Assembly (NCBI GenBank): GCA_007570785.1
Contig: ML660204.1
Coordinates: forward strand, 1-64,000
Origin: Antilocapra americana
Lineage: Eukaryota > Chordata > Mammalia > Artiodactyla > Antilocapridae
Direction: 5' to 3'
Length of the DNA stretch: 64,000 nucleotides
Position 1 is the stretch's first letter. Each line of letters opens with the position of its first letter. This document shows positions 1 to 10,984 of this stretch, one piece after another. Position numbers and translations under genes: made by a program. Below the pieces are notes generated by a model. It was given only the letters and a program-made list of their open reading frames with translations, was not told the origin of the DNA and searched no databases.

Positions 1-1700
1 AATCAATCCAGCCCTCCAAGCCCAGGAGTGCCTGGGAGGGCTTCTCTGCAGAAGCTCCATCCAGTTCCTACAATTAATGAGGTGTACTTGATACCATAGT
101 TCTTGGAATCTCTAACATGGTCCTGACAGGAAGCTGAGGAGCTACACCTCCAAAAGCTTATACACCAGTCCCTAGGAAGCTGGAATTTATAGACACAGGT
201 GTACTGGAAGTCTGAGCCCATCTAGCTCCTGTGGTCTCTATAGCACACAAAGTAAGAAATCTGGTTTCCACTGATTAAGCATAAAGCATATTGGATGCTT
301 GATCTCCTCCCTTCATCCTCTCTGTAACCCTGTGCAGTGGGGTCATGTACAGATGGGACACCTGAGGTGCAGGAAAGTGAAGTGACGAGACAACAGCAAT
401 AATTATAATATCATCATCACTGTTGTAACCATGCATTAGGAGCCTACACACATTATCCCTCCACATCCTTAAGGTACACCTGGGAGGAGACTCCCATACT
501 TAGTTTCATTTTGCACACTAGGGACCTGAGGTTCAGGGAGGTAAAGTCTCTTGTCCAGGCTACATAGCCAGCATCAGGAAAAGAGGATTGGAAAGCAGTC
601 TGCCCGAATCCAGAACTGAGGTCTGACCACCATCCCCTTGGGACCCTTTTAATTTCCATTTTGCCACGGGGATCCAGGTACCAGGTCGTTTACCCATTTT
701 ATAATGAGGCAGAGGAAGCCTGGGGCCAACTCCTGGTCTGAGTTCCTTACATCACTCCCCACTCTGTGGGTTGCAGTCTTGAGATGAGAACAATTCTCTC
801 CACGAGATTTTCCTCACATCTCTCAGCTCTGTGCCCACATTCAGGGGAAGAGGGACCTCAGATGTTTACAAACCAGGTTCAGACAGTGTGGAAGGTGGTC
901 TGCTGACGGATCCAAGGCTCTGCTGGATGGGGTCCTGGTGGGCACCTGGGCTGCCACCCTCTCCCTACTCTGTGGTCTGATGGTGGGACCACAGTTAGGG
1001 TGAGGAAGGCTAGCTCCTCAAGCCTCTAGCCCTACTTGTACTTTGTCCTAGCAGAGTTCATCCGGTTCCTACTGAGACGTAGGTGGGGGACCAGAGGAGA
1101 TGGACACAGGTGACCCAGAAGTCTCTGCTGGTGCTATAAGCCTGTTGCCAAGTGGGCTCCCAATTGGGCTTCCTGGACCAGGCTGCAGGTTGACATGGGC
1201 CCAGTGCACCAGGCGAAACAACCAACTCAAACAGCAGCAGTCGAGAAATAAGCAGATATTCAAGTCCAAGGTCTCACCTGCCCCACCAGCTGGCCTCAGT
1301 GTGTCCTGACCTTCCCTGCAGATGCAAATGCTGGGTTTCTGTGCTTGTGAGACCTAGGCCAGTCACCTCCCTTCCCTGAACCTCAGTATCCTCAAATGGA
1401 AATGAGGTTTTCCATGCCTGCTAACTGGGTTGTCGTGAGCACCAGTGGTGAAAGTGCACCGCTGTGCCAAGCCACTCACCTGGGCCACTGTCTCCCTAGA
1501 CTTTCCAGCAAAGAGGTGAAAACGATGACCTCTAAGCTCTCCTGTGGCTTTGATGTCTGTTATGTTTCCAGTGTGGTTGTGTGACCCTTGAGCAGGCATC
1601 AGATTGGAGGAGGAAGACGTGAGTCTACAAATGTGTTGTCAGGACTTCCTGTGGATTTGAATGGCAGGAGCTGACTCATACTGGCTAAAGTAAAAATAGG
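1..1700 (-). repeat. Inverted duplicon arm (homologous to 10,985-13,955)
   Basis: This stretch holds no gene. Read on the minus strand it aligns along its length with the region around 10,985-13,955. Matching islands include 835-960 with 13,040-13,150, 1,270-1,500 with 12,490-12,700, 1,500-1,590 with 11,095-11,185 and 1,610-1,695 with 10,990-11,080. The far copy is longer because an L1 fragment lies inside it. The first 480 bases are also a direct copy of about 16,280-16,770. MIR-like pieces lie inside, but the similarity continues well beyond them. The left end is cut by the window. Confidence 0.75.
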
Positions 1701-2169
1701 ACCGAGACATATATTTGAACTGGAACTTTTGTGGCAAGGAGGACTTCAGGCACACTTGGATCAAGGCACTCTAGCAATATGTTGTCTCCCCTTTGTATAG
1801 CTTCTTTTTCTAGTGAACTTTGCCAAAATATTTGTATATAAATACTATCTTAAGGACAAAGCAGACATGTGAAGACCTAAAGCTCCCTTGTAAGTCTTGA
1901 GATGTAGCTAAGTGTTTTTTCGTTTCTTTACACTTTCAAAGGACAAATAAAAGTTTGTTTTAAAATTTGGTTAATATTTTCTATTATTTTGTCTTCTTCA
2001 TTTCAAATATTCCTGCTGTAATCCTTATTGTATTCTTTCAATGGCAACTTTGGGTTTAGTTTATCCTTCTTTTTCTAATCCCTTAAGGTATAGAGGTAGG
2101 TTGTTTATTTGGGTTTTTCTTGCTTCTTAATGTAGGCATTTATTGCTAATCTTCCTCATATTTTAGGTT

Positions 2170-2340
2170 CTAAACAAATGAGCACTGGGGATGTAATGTA
2201 CAACATGGTGACTAGAGCTAACAGTGATGTATGATATATAGGAACGTTGTTAAGAGAGCAGATCTTAAAGAGCTCTTATCACAGGAAAATATGTTTTTCT
2301 TTTTCACTATTTTTTATTGTTTCTATATGAGGAGATGAAT
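2170..2340 (+). mobile_element. Old L1 3'-end fragment
   Basis: The sequence around 'acaacatggtgactagagc' through 'agagcagatcttaaagagc' resembles the 3' UTR of old mammalian L1M-class elements. Assignment is from memory of that consensus. The surrounding 1,700-2,385 is AT-rich and holds nothing else that I recognise. Confidence 0.45.
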
Positions 2341-2384
2341 GCTAGCTTAACCTATTGTCATAATCATTTCATAATACACAGAAA

Positions 2385-4280
2385 TGAAACTGTGGCTTTC
2401 AACTTATACAGTGATGAATGTCAATTATTTCTCACCAAAAATTGGAAAAAATGATTATTAAAAAAAGGTAAATGATAAGCATGAGAGCCCACAATTCTTG
2501 AACCCTCTGTCTGTATGGGACAATGATGACACGGTATCTTTGGTACACCTACCAGCTGGAACAAATGGTCTCTTTGTTGGAGAAACATTGAGGAGTGGTC
2601 CCCACTTACCAGGAGACAGCTCCTGAGCAAAGTGTTAGGGCTGAGGAGGATTGAGAAGCTGGAGAGGGAAGGAATGATGTTCCAGGTGGATGGAACAGCC
2701 TGGACAAAGGCTCAGCACTGACTCAAGCGGGCTACTGCTCAAGAGAAGTCCTGAGTTGTGAGACCTCCTCGTGTACTATTGTGGAAGTTGGTATTGTCAC
2801 AAAATATAGACAGAGAGGACAGTGCTCATCCCTTTTCTATGGCCAGCATGGGGAGATGCAGCTCTGGAGGAGATTGATTCCACCTGAAATCTAGCTTTGC
2901 CTCTGACTGGCTGTGTGGCCCTGGAGAAGTCACTTTCCCTCTCTGAGACACAGTTGCCACACCTACCCCAAGAACTATTCACTGCATCATTCAGTAGAAA
3001 TCAGAATCTAATGAGATACAGTGTATAAAAACTTAATACGTGCTTTCTCAACACTATTGATGGTAATTCCAGTGTGTAGAGGCTGACGTTCATTTGTGCT
3101 CACTGGTGTCAGACTCCGGTAAAGCACTTTCCACTCATGGACTCATTTAATTCTCACATCAACACAGCTAGGGGGTTTTGCTGTTAACTCCATTGAGCAG
3201 GTGAGAGGACTGGTTCTGAGAGGTCAGGTAAGTCGCCTGAGATCACACAGCTGATGACAGCAGAGGCCAAGTCATGCTCAGCCCTGTCCAGCCTCTCACC
3301 TCACGCTATGTCAGGAGCCCCGGTACAGCCTGAACTGAGGTCTCTGGGGAGAGCTGGTCCAAGGCCCTCCAGCTGCCCAAGGGTCTCAGGGGCCTCCTGA
3401 GATGACTTGGCCTTGTGCGGCATCCTTCAGACAGAAGGCCCTTGAGTGAAGCAGCGCTGTTGCAGGCCTCTGTGTGACCCTGGCCTCTCCTCACCCGAGT
3501 CTCCCATGAGGACGATAGTGGTTCTTCACTCACAGAATTGCACACAGCTCTAAGATGCCTCTTGGCAACACGGGAAAATGTTCCCTGGGCCTCTTGGCAG
3601 GAAAGTCAGATGGCCTCCTGGAAAGGAGAGGCTGGGGGGCCCTGAGGTGATAGCCCGGGTCCATCCTCTGCAGCGGTGACACAGCTGTGAATAAGGGGTG
3701 CTGTGCACCGCATTCAAGGCAAAGGGGAAGCTGAGGGCTTACACACTGAGGAGACAGAAGGGCTACAAGAGGAACCTCTTCGGTTCTGGGTGGGAGAGAT
3801 CAAGGCGAGGACATCGAGACCTGCAGGGCGCTGGGGAGAGGTGTCTGAGTGCTGGGAGATGGGATGTCACTTCCCTGAGCAAGGGATCCCATAGCCTTGG
3901 GTTTAAATCCTAGTCCTGGCAGTTGCTACCCTGTAACCTAGATGAGTCACTTGTCCTTTATGAGCCTCAGGTTCCTAATCTGTACAATGGAGACAAGAAC
4001 AGAAGGGTTTTGTGACGAGGTCCTGAGGTCAGGTGTGCTGCTGAAGGCAGTCCTCCATCATGGCAGTGTTGTAACAGAAGCAGAGTGAGGCCATCTCTAT
4101 GTAACATCAGGTCACGTTCTTGCCCAACCTGGGCCTCAGTGGTCCCATTCGTAAGACAAGGAAGTAGGGTTGGATAATCCCAAAATTTCCTCCCAGCTTT
4201 GGATCCAGGTCTCTGCTGCCCTGATTGCCCATATCTTGCCTTCCCTGAAATCCCAAAAGAAGGAATGCAATGGACCACAC
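2385..4280. repeat. 3'-flanking duplicon of copy 1 (matches 16,995-18,885)
   Basis: This noncoding block is a direct copy of the region downstream of BSP30-like copy 2. Both contain MIR-type pieces, for example about 2,860-2,985 and 3,890-4,000. There is no open frame shared between the copies, so I read it as intergenic. Confidence 0.75.
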
Positions 4281-4281
4281 A

Positions 4282-4395
4282 GGAGGTGCAGAAATGGCTT
4301 TTTATTGCTGGGGGTGGAGGGTGAGGAGCATAGGATGTCCTGACTGCGAGGAGGAGTATCTGAGAGGTGTCCTTGACTGGGCTCAGTTGTCACTC
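4282..4395 (-). pseudogene. Copy 1 E9 (3' UTR)
   Basis: Last exon by homology with copies 2 and 3. The acceptor CAG lies at 4,396-4,398, and a minus-strand AATAAA at 4,301-4,306 sits about 20 nt before the expected cleavage point. Confidence 0.65.
4301..4306 (-). terminator. Poly-A signal of copy 1
   Basis: Minus-strand AATAAA. The hexamer and its flanks are conserved in the equivalent place of all three copies. Confidence 0.65.
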
Positions 4396-4515
4396 CTGGG
4401 GGATGGTGGCAGGACCAATCATCCCAGAGGGAGACGGGTCAGAGATTCACTCAAGTCCCTGGGAACCAATCAGGAAGGAGACCCTGTGTGAGACATGGAC
4501 ATCCTGGGCCCTTAC

Positions 4516-4575
4516 CTGCTCCTGTGTTCACCAGGTACAGCTGCAGGAGTGCTTCTCCCCCAAATGGTGGGCGCT
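4516..4575 (-). pseudogene. Copy 1 E8 (3' UTR)
   Basis: Bounded by an acceptor CAG at 4,576-4,578 and a donor GTAAGG at 4,510-4,515. The borders align with the other copies. It lies downstream of the stop codon position. Confidence 0.55.
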
Positions 4576-5052
4576 CTGAGGGTTAGGGAGGGACTGGCAC
4601 CTGTGGTTTGGGGTCTTTCTGTGGCACCTGGCACTGACCCTCCTCATCCCCTCACCCTCCCACCCTCTCACCTAGCAACAATGGCCGATGTGAAAACACT
4701 GATCTGGGGCCACGATAAGTCAGGGTTCTGGGCTCAGTGTATGATCGGGATCGTGGATCAGACAGATACTGGACGGGTCTCCATCCATGACCAGCGCCAG
4801 GGCTCAGTCAACAGCTCGAGTGAAAGCCATGTCTGACTATGTTCTGGGCTCAGTCAGGGAGCAGAATCAAGTGCAGTCTGAGTGTGTGATCAAGGGGCAG
4901 GACTTGGTCTGTGACTGAGATCAGGGCTCAGTCTGCTACTGGAGAAAGAAGAGAAGCCAAGCTTTGCTTCTGATTCTCCACAGGCCCCTGTGTGTGTGTG
5001 TAGGGGGTGTGTGCATCCTCCCTCAGCCCAGGGCCCAGAGCTCAGACCTCAC

Positions 5053-5124
5053 CAGCAGGCAGGCTTCACAGCTATTTTCCTCATCTGTTTTATGGGTTTT
5101 CCTGTTGGAGTTTATAAACTTCCT
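5053..5124 (-). pseudogene. Copy 1 E7 (stop-bearing exon)
   Basis: A 72-nt exon with acceptor CAG and donor GTGAGG. In the phase set by E6 it reads Glu-Glu-Val-Tyr-Lys-Leu-Gln-Gln-Glu-Asn-Pro and then TAA. Copy 2 has the same short tail. A second open frame also spans this exon but does not fit the E6 phase. Confidence 0.6.
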
Positions 5125-5975
5125 CTGAAAGAACAGATTAGTAGCAATTCTCAGACTCCAGCACTGGAAAGCTGAATAGAAATCAGACACAAGTGGCTGC
5201 CACCCTCCAGTGGGTCTGACTTGACATTCATGGGACCTCTTGCATGTCACTCCATCTCTCTGAGCCTCAGTTAGTTCATCTGTAAAATGGGTATGATGAT
5301 ACTGCCAATACCCACAGGGCCTTCGAGGATCTAATGAAGCACAGAGAGATTGCCCAAGGAACTGAACCTGTGGTTGTTTTTAGAAAGCCTGCCTCCAGTA
5401 CCCTGACATTGTTACTCCATTTCTGTTGCCCCGCAGCCCCAGCAACCACAGTCCTGCCAGAGACCCAGGTCAAGGAAAGCCTCCACAGGCTAGAGGTGAA
5501 GCCACATCTCCTCGTTAGAAGGGAAGGGGAAGGGGTCATGCTTATAAACAGCGCATACTGTTGCAACAATGAAATCTTCCTGCTTCTTCTTTAAACCCAC
5601 TCATCACCTTGGCAGCATTTACACTCTCCTTTCACTTTTGAGGAAACTAAGGCTCAGGGAGGTGGAGGCAGTTGTCCCCCACCCCACTCTTGTTAAGTAG
5701 CACATCCAGGATTTGAGCCCAGATCAGGCCCGTCGTCTTTCTCACATCATTCTGGGCATCGGTTTCTGCTGGCATGACAAAGGAGGGCCACAGAGGCCAT
5801 CAGTCTGCAGGGACCCCTCTGGCCATCCTCTCATAACTTCCTCAGGACGAAGGGTCCTCAGCTTCTCCAGGGTTCCCTGACCAGACCTGCCAGTGTTGTA
5901 GGCATAGAGCGGCATGCGCCCCACTGGGAGGCTGCACAGGGAGCCCCCTCACTGCTTCCCCAGGCTGTGACTTAC

Positions 5976-6039
5976 CAATAAGGTTCTTAACATACTCTGC
6001 ATCCAGGTTTTCAAGGAGGCTAAGGACTACTGGGGACAC
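5976..6039 (-). pseudogene. Copy 1 E6
   Basis: A 64-nt exon with donor GTAAGT and acceptor CCTCAG. It encodes the helix that follows the conserved Leu-Cys-Pro in PLUNC proteins, here Val-Ser-Pro followed by Leu-Leu-Glu-Asn-Leu-Asp-Ala-Glu-Tyr-Val. The cysteine that normally pairs with the one in E4 is lost. Confidence 0.7.
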
Positions 6040-6384
6040 CTGAGGGTCACAAGGAGGGAAAGAGACAAAAGGAGAAATGGAGAGAGGGAAGGAAGGGAAA
6101 AGGTCAAAAGGTGAGGATGGAGGGGAGAGATAGAGAAAGAAGAGGACTGGTAATTAACCACTGTGAGCATCCTGCCTGCCACCCGCAGAGATCCTCAATA
6201 CTGAGGCCTCAGGACTTCTGACTGTTAGGATTCTGGAACAATGGAAACCTAGAAAGCCCAGATCTGAGAACTAGAGGACACTAGTCCTCTGTTATCTGAA
6301 ATGACAGAAGCAGAAAGTCCAAACTCATGAGATCCAAACAGGCCCCTCAGCCCTGACTCTAATTTTCCCATGCTCTGGTAGAGT

Positions 6385-6620
6385 TGACCTCAGACCACTT
6401 CTGCTCTGCAAGAACAGGGGATCTTCCCAACCCAGGTATCAAACCCCAGTCTCCCGCTTTGCAGGTGGATTCATTACCAGCTGAGCCACCAGGGAACCCC
6501 ACGAATCCTGGAATGGGTAGCCTATCCCTTCTCCAGTGGATCTTCCCCACCCAGGAATCGAACTGGAGTCTCCTGCATTGCAGGCTAATTCTTAAACAGC
6601 TGAGCTCCAGGGAAACCCTC
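6385..6620 (-). mobile_element. Composite Bov-tA-type SINE at the copy 1 deletion
   Basis: Two successive inverted SINE bodies. The first resembles the one at 26,390-26,515, the second the one at 33,405-33,510. They sit where E3-E5 are missing. Confidence 0.65.
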
Positions 6621-6735
6621 TGTGAGAACATACTAGGTTTATTCAACTTTCTGTCTATCATGTAAAACTTATGTCTCCAAAGAGATCTATTCTCTTTTCT
6701 GGGAACAAAGATCTCCAAATGAAACATTAACTCAC

Positions 6736-6881
6736 CTCTTATATCTGTACACTACTTGAAAAATTCCAAAAATGAGTTGTTCCAATAAGTTCTTAGATTC
6801 CTCAGCCTTCTTGTTGGACCTTTTCAGAAGTATTGGATTCCTGGGGCAATGTGAAATCAGTCTTCAACTGCTGAAAGATAG
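6736..6881 (-). pseudogene. Copy 1 E2, acceptor lost
   Basis: Aligns with copy 3 E2. It is 146 nt against 145, so one base has been inserted. The acceptor trinucleotide at 6,882-6,884 reads CAA on the minus strand where copy 3 has CAG. The donor GTGAGT at 6,730-6,735 is intact. It lacks the first TAG seen in copy 3 (here CAG), so that stop arose in copy 3. Confidence 0.75.
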
Positions 6882-7365
6882 TTGCAAAAACAGTCTCCAT
6901 TTAGTGAGATACACAAGTTAAGAAGCAGCTCATAGGTACTAATTGAGACAGTTTACCTGTGTTATTTCATTTAATCTTTTAATAACTTCACAAAGTAGGT
7001 ATTACAAATGTTTGCATTTTCAGATGGGGAAATAAAATATCAAAAGTTTATGAAATGGATCAAAGTCACACAGCTAGGAGACCTTGCTCTCTCCATGCTG
7101 CCGTCACGCTAATATATAAACATTATATATCAACAGAGCAATCAACCCACTGAGCAGGCAATAGGTTTTGACTGTACATCAGCATCTAGTAGTGAAGCAC
7201 TAATGAGCTGCTCATGCAAACAAAATAAACTTAGAAGAGAGTAAGAATTGGAACATCTAGAATCAAAGAAAAAATACAGATGTAAATCATGAAAGTGGCA
7301 AAGAGGAGTCTGTGAATGACAGCTTTGCATGAGGCCTAGAAAGAGATACAGGAGAACAAGGACAG

Positions 7366-7486
7366 ATAGCCCTAATGGACAGAGAAAGAGGGATTTGATA
7401 GAGCAAGTGACATGGCAGATGTAGAATGGCCATCTGCCATGTCACTTGCTCTATCAAATCCCTCTTTCTCTGTCCATTAGGGCTAT
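7366..7486. repeat. Perfect 56-bp inverted repeat with 9-nt spacer
   Basis: Bases 7,366-7,421 are the exact reverse complement of 7,431-7,486, with spacer 7,422-7,430. The orthologous stretch in copy 3 (about 34,270-34,370) has only the left arm, then unrelated sequence in place of the right arm. It can extrude as a cruciform or fold as a long RNA hairpin. Confidence 0.95.
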
Positions 7487-7757
7487 ATCTATAGAAAATA
7501 ATTTAAATGACAAACAACAAGGCAACAACTAGCTCAAGGAATAAGGAAGGGCTGCAAGAAAATGTATGTAATCAAAGTACTGCATTGTGGCTTTGCAATA
7601 GGCAGTACCTAGTTATAATGATGCATAGATGGAGACTATCTGGTCCTATAACTTCCTATAACTTACCAAGTAACTTTGATGTAGACACTTCTGCTTCTGG
7701 GCTCAGTTTTATCAGTAGAAATTGGAAAGTGGGTCCCTCCTGTATCTTTCAGGTTGC

Positions 7758-7950
7758 TGGGCTTCTCTGGTGGCTAAGATGGTAAGGAATCTGCCTCCAA
7801 TGGAGGAGACCTGGGTTCAATCCCTGGGTCTGGAAGATCCTCTGGAGAAGGAAATGGCAACCCAGTCCAGTATTCTTGCCTGGAGAATCCATGGACAGTA
7901 GAGCCTGGCAGGCTACAGGCTATGGGGTCACAAAGAGTTGGATACAACTG
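7758..7950 (+). mobile_element. Bov-tA/BovA-type SINE
   Basis: Standard ruminant SINE body, starting with the 'gcttctctggtggct' motif and ending near 'ggggtcacaaagagttgg'. It is shared with copy 3 at 34,612-34,820, so it predates that duplication. Confidence 0.8.
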
Positions 7951-8708
7951 ACCAACTATCATACAGTCACTCGCAAGCCCTGGCAAATTTTGAAGAGCAG
8001 TCATTTTCAAAAGTTGGCTTCTCATACAAAGAATGATTATCACTGTGCTGCTAATGTTTCCAAAAAGTGAAAAGAAGACCAAGTTCTTTCAAGAAATCAG
8101 AATTACAAGGGAATATTCACTAGAAAGTTAGGTAATTTTAAAGCTCTCTAAGCTGAGTAGGAATCCTTTTCCAATTAGTTAATATAAATTACAATGAGTT
8201 TAAATGACCCAACAGAAGAATGTGCTACAAATATAAATTAAATAGTTAAGTTACAATATATAAATGGCTAATCAACCATGAAAAAATGAGCTAATGCTTT
8301 CATAATTAGAGACATACTGAGATGAATTATAACCTTTCATCTGTGAGAGTGGAAAAAATTTCAATTGTCCAAACCAGTGCTGTCAAGAGAGCAGAAAAAA
8401 AGATACTGTCACAGATGATTGGAGAAACTATTAACATAGGGAATTATTTGTCAAGCTGTACTGTAATTTAAAATATGCATACTTTCTGAACTGTTGAAAT
8501 GTCACCTTTAGGAATTTATCTTAAAGTTTATTAGTAATATATTAGTAAAGTTTACCATGATATAAGATGCAAAGTGATATTCAGTTAAGTAATGCCTGTT
8601 TCTAGAAAAATAATAAACAAATGAAACAGGTACCAGTTAGTCTACAGGCATAATATTTAGGAAGCAAGCTCCTAGGTGTCACTGGTCATGACAGTGTTGT
8701 GGACTCAC

Positions 8709-8868
8709 TTTCAAGTGTACTGTCAAGGTTGACAAGTCTTTTCTCAAGATCAGACTTCAGCTTCTTCAGAACATCCTTGCCAAGATGTCACAAAGAGATG
8801 CTGAGGTCCCAGCAAGCAGTCTGCAAAAGAATACAAGTTTCCAAAGCTGAAACATTTTGTTCTGACAC
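8709..8868 (-). pseudogene. Copy 1 E1 (signal-peptide exon), frameshifted
   Basis: Starts after a CAG acceptor at 8,869-8,871. The ATG is at 8,853-8,855 and the donor GTGAGT at 8,703-8,708. It reads Met-Phe-Gln-Leu-Trp-Lys-Leu-Val, a hydrophobic core and Ala-Gly-Thr-Ser-Ala-Ser, as in BSP30 signal peptides. One base is missing relative to copy 3 (147 against 148 coding nt), and the shifted frame stops after about 29 codons. Confidence 0.8.
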
Positions 8869-9387
8869 CTGTGTACTCACGGGAGGAACAGGAATGAGAA
8901 TTACCCACAGGGAAACAGGATCTTGGATGAGCACCTATCACATTCACACTCAACATTCCTTGAAGATAGACGTGGTTCTCTCCTCTCTTACAGATGTGCA
9001 GCCCAGGTCAGAAAACTAGAGAAACTTTCTTGCCCAGAGATAAACAACCAGTGAATGAAGGAACTATGTGAAAAGTCAAGTCAGTTCTCTTTACTAAAGA
9101 TCCTCTGCACATACTGGCTTCTCTGCCTGGAACATTTTCCTCTTCTTTTGATTTTTAGCTGAGTCACTTCTTACTAACTTTCCAGCTTCAGAAGGACATC
9201 ATGTCCTCTGGATCTCTTCCCGGAGTCTAGGTTAGGGGGCCCCACTCCACAATCTTGCTGCCTTCATTCACTATTCAGAGTCCTGGGTACTAATCAGCGA
9301 TAAATTGCCTGTCTTTCCTCCCAGGCTGTGAAATCCTTAGAGGAGGGATTGTGACTTTTTTCATGGTTGAAATCCCAGCTTATAGTA

Positions 9388-9640
9388 AAAAAAAAAAAAA
9401 AAAAAAAAAAAAACCCTGCACCCAGTACAGTGTTAGTGTTAATCACTGAGTCGTGTCCAACTCTTTGTGACACCATGGACTGTAGCCTGCCAGGCTCCTC
9501 TGTCCAAAAGATTCTCCAGGCAAGAATACTGGAGTGGGTGGTGTGCCCTCTTCCAGGAGATCTTCCAAAACCAGGAACCGAACACATGTCTTTTATGTCC
9601 CCTGCATTGGCAGGTGAATTCTTTACCAAGTACCTAGTAT
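9388..9640 (-). mobile_element. SINE with A-run, private to copy 1
   Basis: A run of about 27 A residues (9,388-9,413) adjoins an inverted Bov-tA-type body. The equivalent place in copy 3 (about 36,245-36,280) is continuous and lacks it, so it inserted after duplication. Confidence 0.7.
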
Positions 9641-9827
9641 AGTACAACAAAGTAAATTTTGCTGAATAAACGTATGTGCACATAAGGGGTACCACATCAT
9701 GACCTTGCATTCCTCATCAATTTGACATTTCTCCTGATTTAATATATTTCTTAATTTGCACTATTCAAAATATTAGCTAACTCAAGCAGCTCCACACCTC
9801 TGCTTCTTGCCCCCAGGACCTTCTGAA

Positions 9828-10025
9828 GGGCTTCCCTGGTGGCTCAGATGGTAAAGACTGCAATGCAGGAGATATGGATTCAATCCCTGGGTCGGAAAGA
9901 TCCCCTAGAGAAGGAAATGGCAAACCGCTCCAGTATTCTTGCCTGGAGAAATTCATGGACAGAGGTGTCTGGTGGGCTACTGGCCATGGGGTCTCAAGGA
10001 GTTGATCGCAATTGAGCAACTAACA
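9828..10025 (+). mobile_element. Bov-tA/BovA-type SINE
   Basis: Complete body from 'gggcttccctggtggctcag' to 'gagcaactaacac'. Shared with copy 3 at 36,455-36,660. Confidence 0.8.
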
Positions 10026-10984
10026 CTTTCACTTTCATCCCTATGCCTATTACAAAGCCTTCAGTAGGACTCCATGGGGAGTAACACTAAAGGGGAAACC
10101 CAGCAGTCACCGATTTGAAGAAAAATATTTACAAAATCGTTGATCCCCTGCACAGTCTCCTAGAATTCTGCTGGGTGGTGATGGCCCTTTTATTGGTGGT
10201 GATGGGGTGGGAGGCTGCCCCTGGAAACAAGCTCTGCGTTTGGAGCCATCAAGGAGACTCCAGTGAAACTAACCCCTGTCCAGAGTGAACAGAGAGACTT
10301 CCAAGGCAAAGGTCAGCCAGAATGCTTGAATTGGATGGCTATAGAGAGGACTTTGTGCCAAGGCTAAGAGTAGGTTCTCATGGAGCCTGAAGCTACAAAG
10401 ATGTTGATCATACAGGTGAAGGGCTAGGGAAAAAATTTAGCATGGATGAATTGAGAATATTGTGGTAGAAGGATCCAAAGTGATCATCCAGCTTAATTTT
10501 ATCAGCGTTTGGAAACTCAGCTAAGAGAGGGAAAGCAGCCAGCCTGTAAGATGGGGACAGAGATGGGGCCAGAGCATCAGCGTCAGTGACCAGTGAGGTC
10601 ATTCTTCCCAAACCTTCTCTTGTGTCTGAATGCTCTCCATAACATCCCTCTTAGTGGAGCCAGTCTCAGGACAAATGTTTGCAATGATAGTTTGCTCAGG
10701 ATCCACCCTCTGCCATCTGCCTACTCCATTGAGTCAGTAGAGTTTCTCCTAAGAGTGAATATAGTCTGCCTCCATATATATTCCCATATATGCATCATCC
10801 CTCTCAAAATTTGAAGCACTCACCTTAAACCAAAGTCCCCAACATATCCCTTGTGCCATCTACTCACTGCCACCCCGAATTCACCTACCTCTCTCTCCAT
10901 GGGCCTACTGTCTTCCTTCTTTTCCAGAAAAATATCAACATCATTGATGCCTTGGCCCTCCACACAGACCATTCCGTCTTGACA

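Larger units (their letters stand above)
4282..8868 (-). pseudogene. BPIFA2/BSP30-like pseudogene, copy 1
   Basis: Remnant of a BPI-fold family A gene of the ruminant salivary BSP30 (parotid secretory protein) type. These are secreted, single-domain, lipid-binding PLUNC proteins. E1, E2 and E6-E9 can be recognised by alignment to copies 2 and 3. E1 has a 1-nt deletion just after the signal peptide that gives an early stop. E2 has lost its acceptor AG and carries an extra base. E3, E4 and E5, which hold most of the BPI fold, are missing. The DNA passes from an intron-5 equivalent (about 6,295) directly to a SINE ahead of E2. In E6 the conserved Leu-Cys-Pro reads Val-Ser-Pro, removing the disulfide cysteine. 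I am confident in the family and in loss of function; which named BSP30 gene it derives from is not resolvable here. Confidence 0.85.

Noticed and set aside
5023..5250. Alternative open frame through E7 (also at 19,642 and 27,678)
   Set aside because: It is open in all three copies, but E6 phase leads into the other frame, which ends at a conserved stop in copies 1 and 2.
9828..10025. tRNA-like gene
   Set aside because: The tRNA similarity belongs to a Bov-tA-type SINE; the same body recurs many times in the window.
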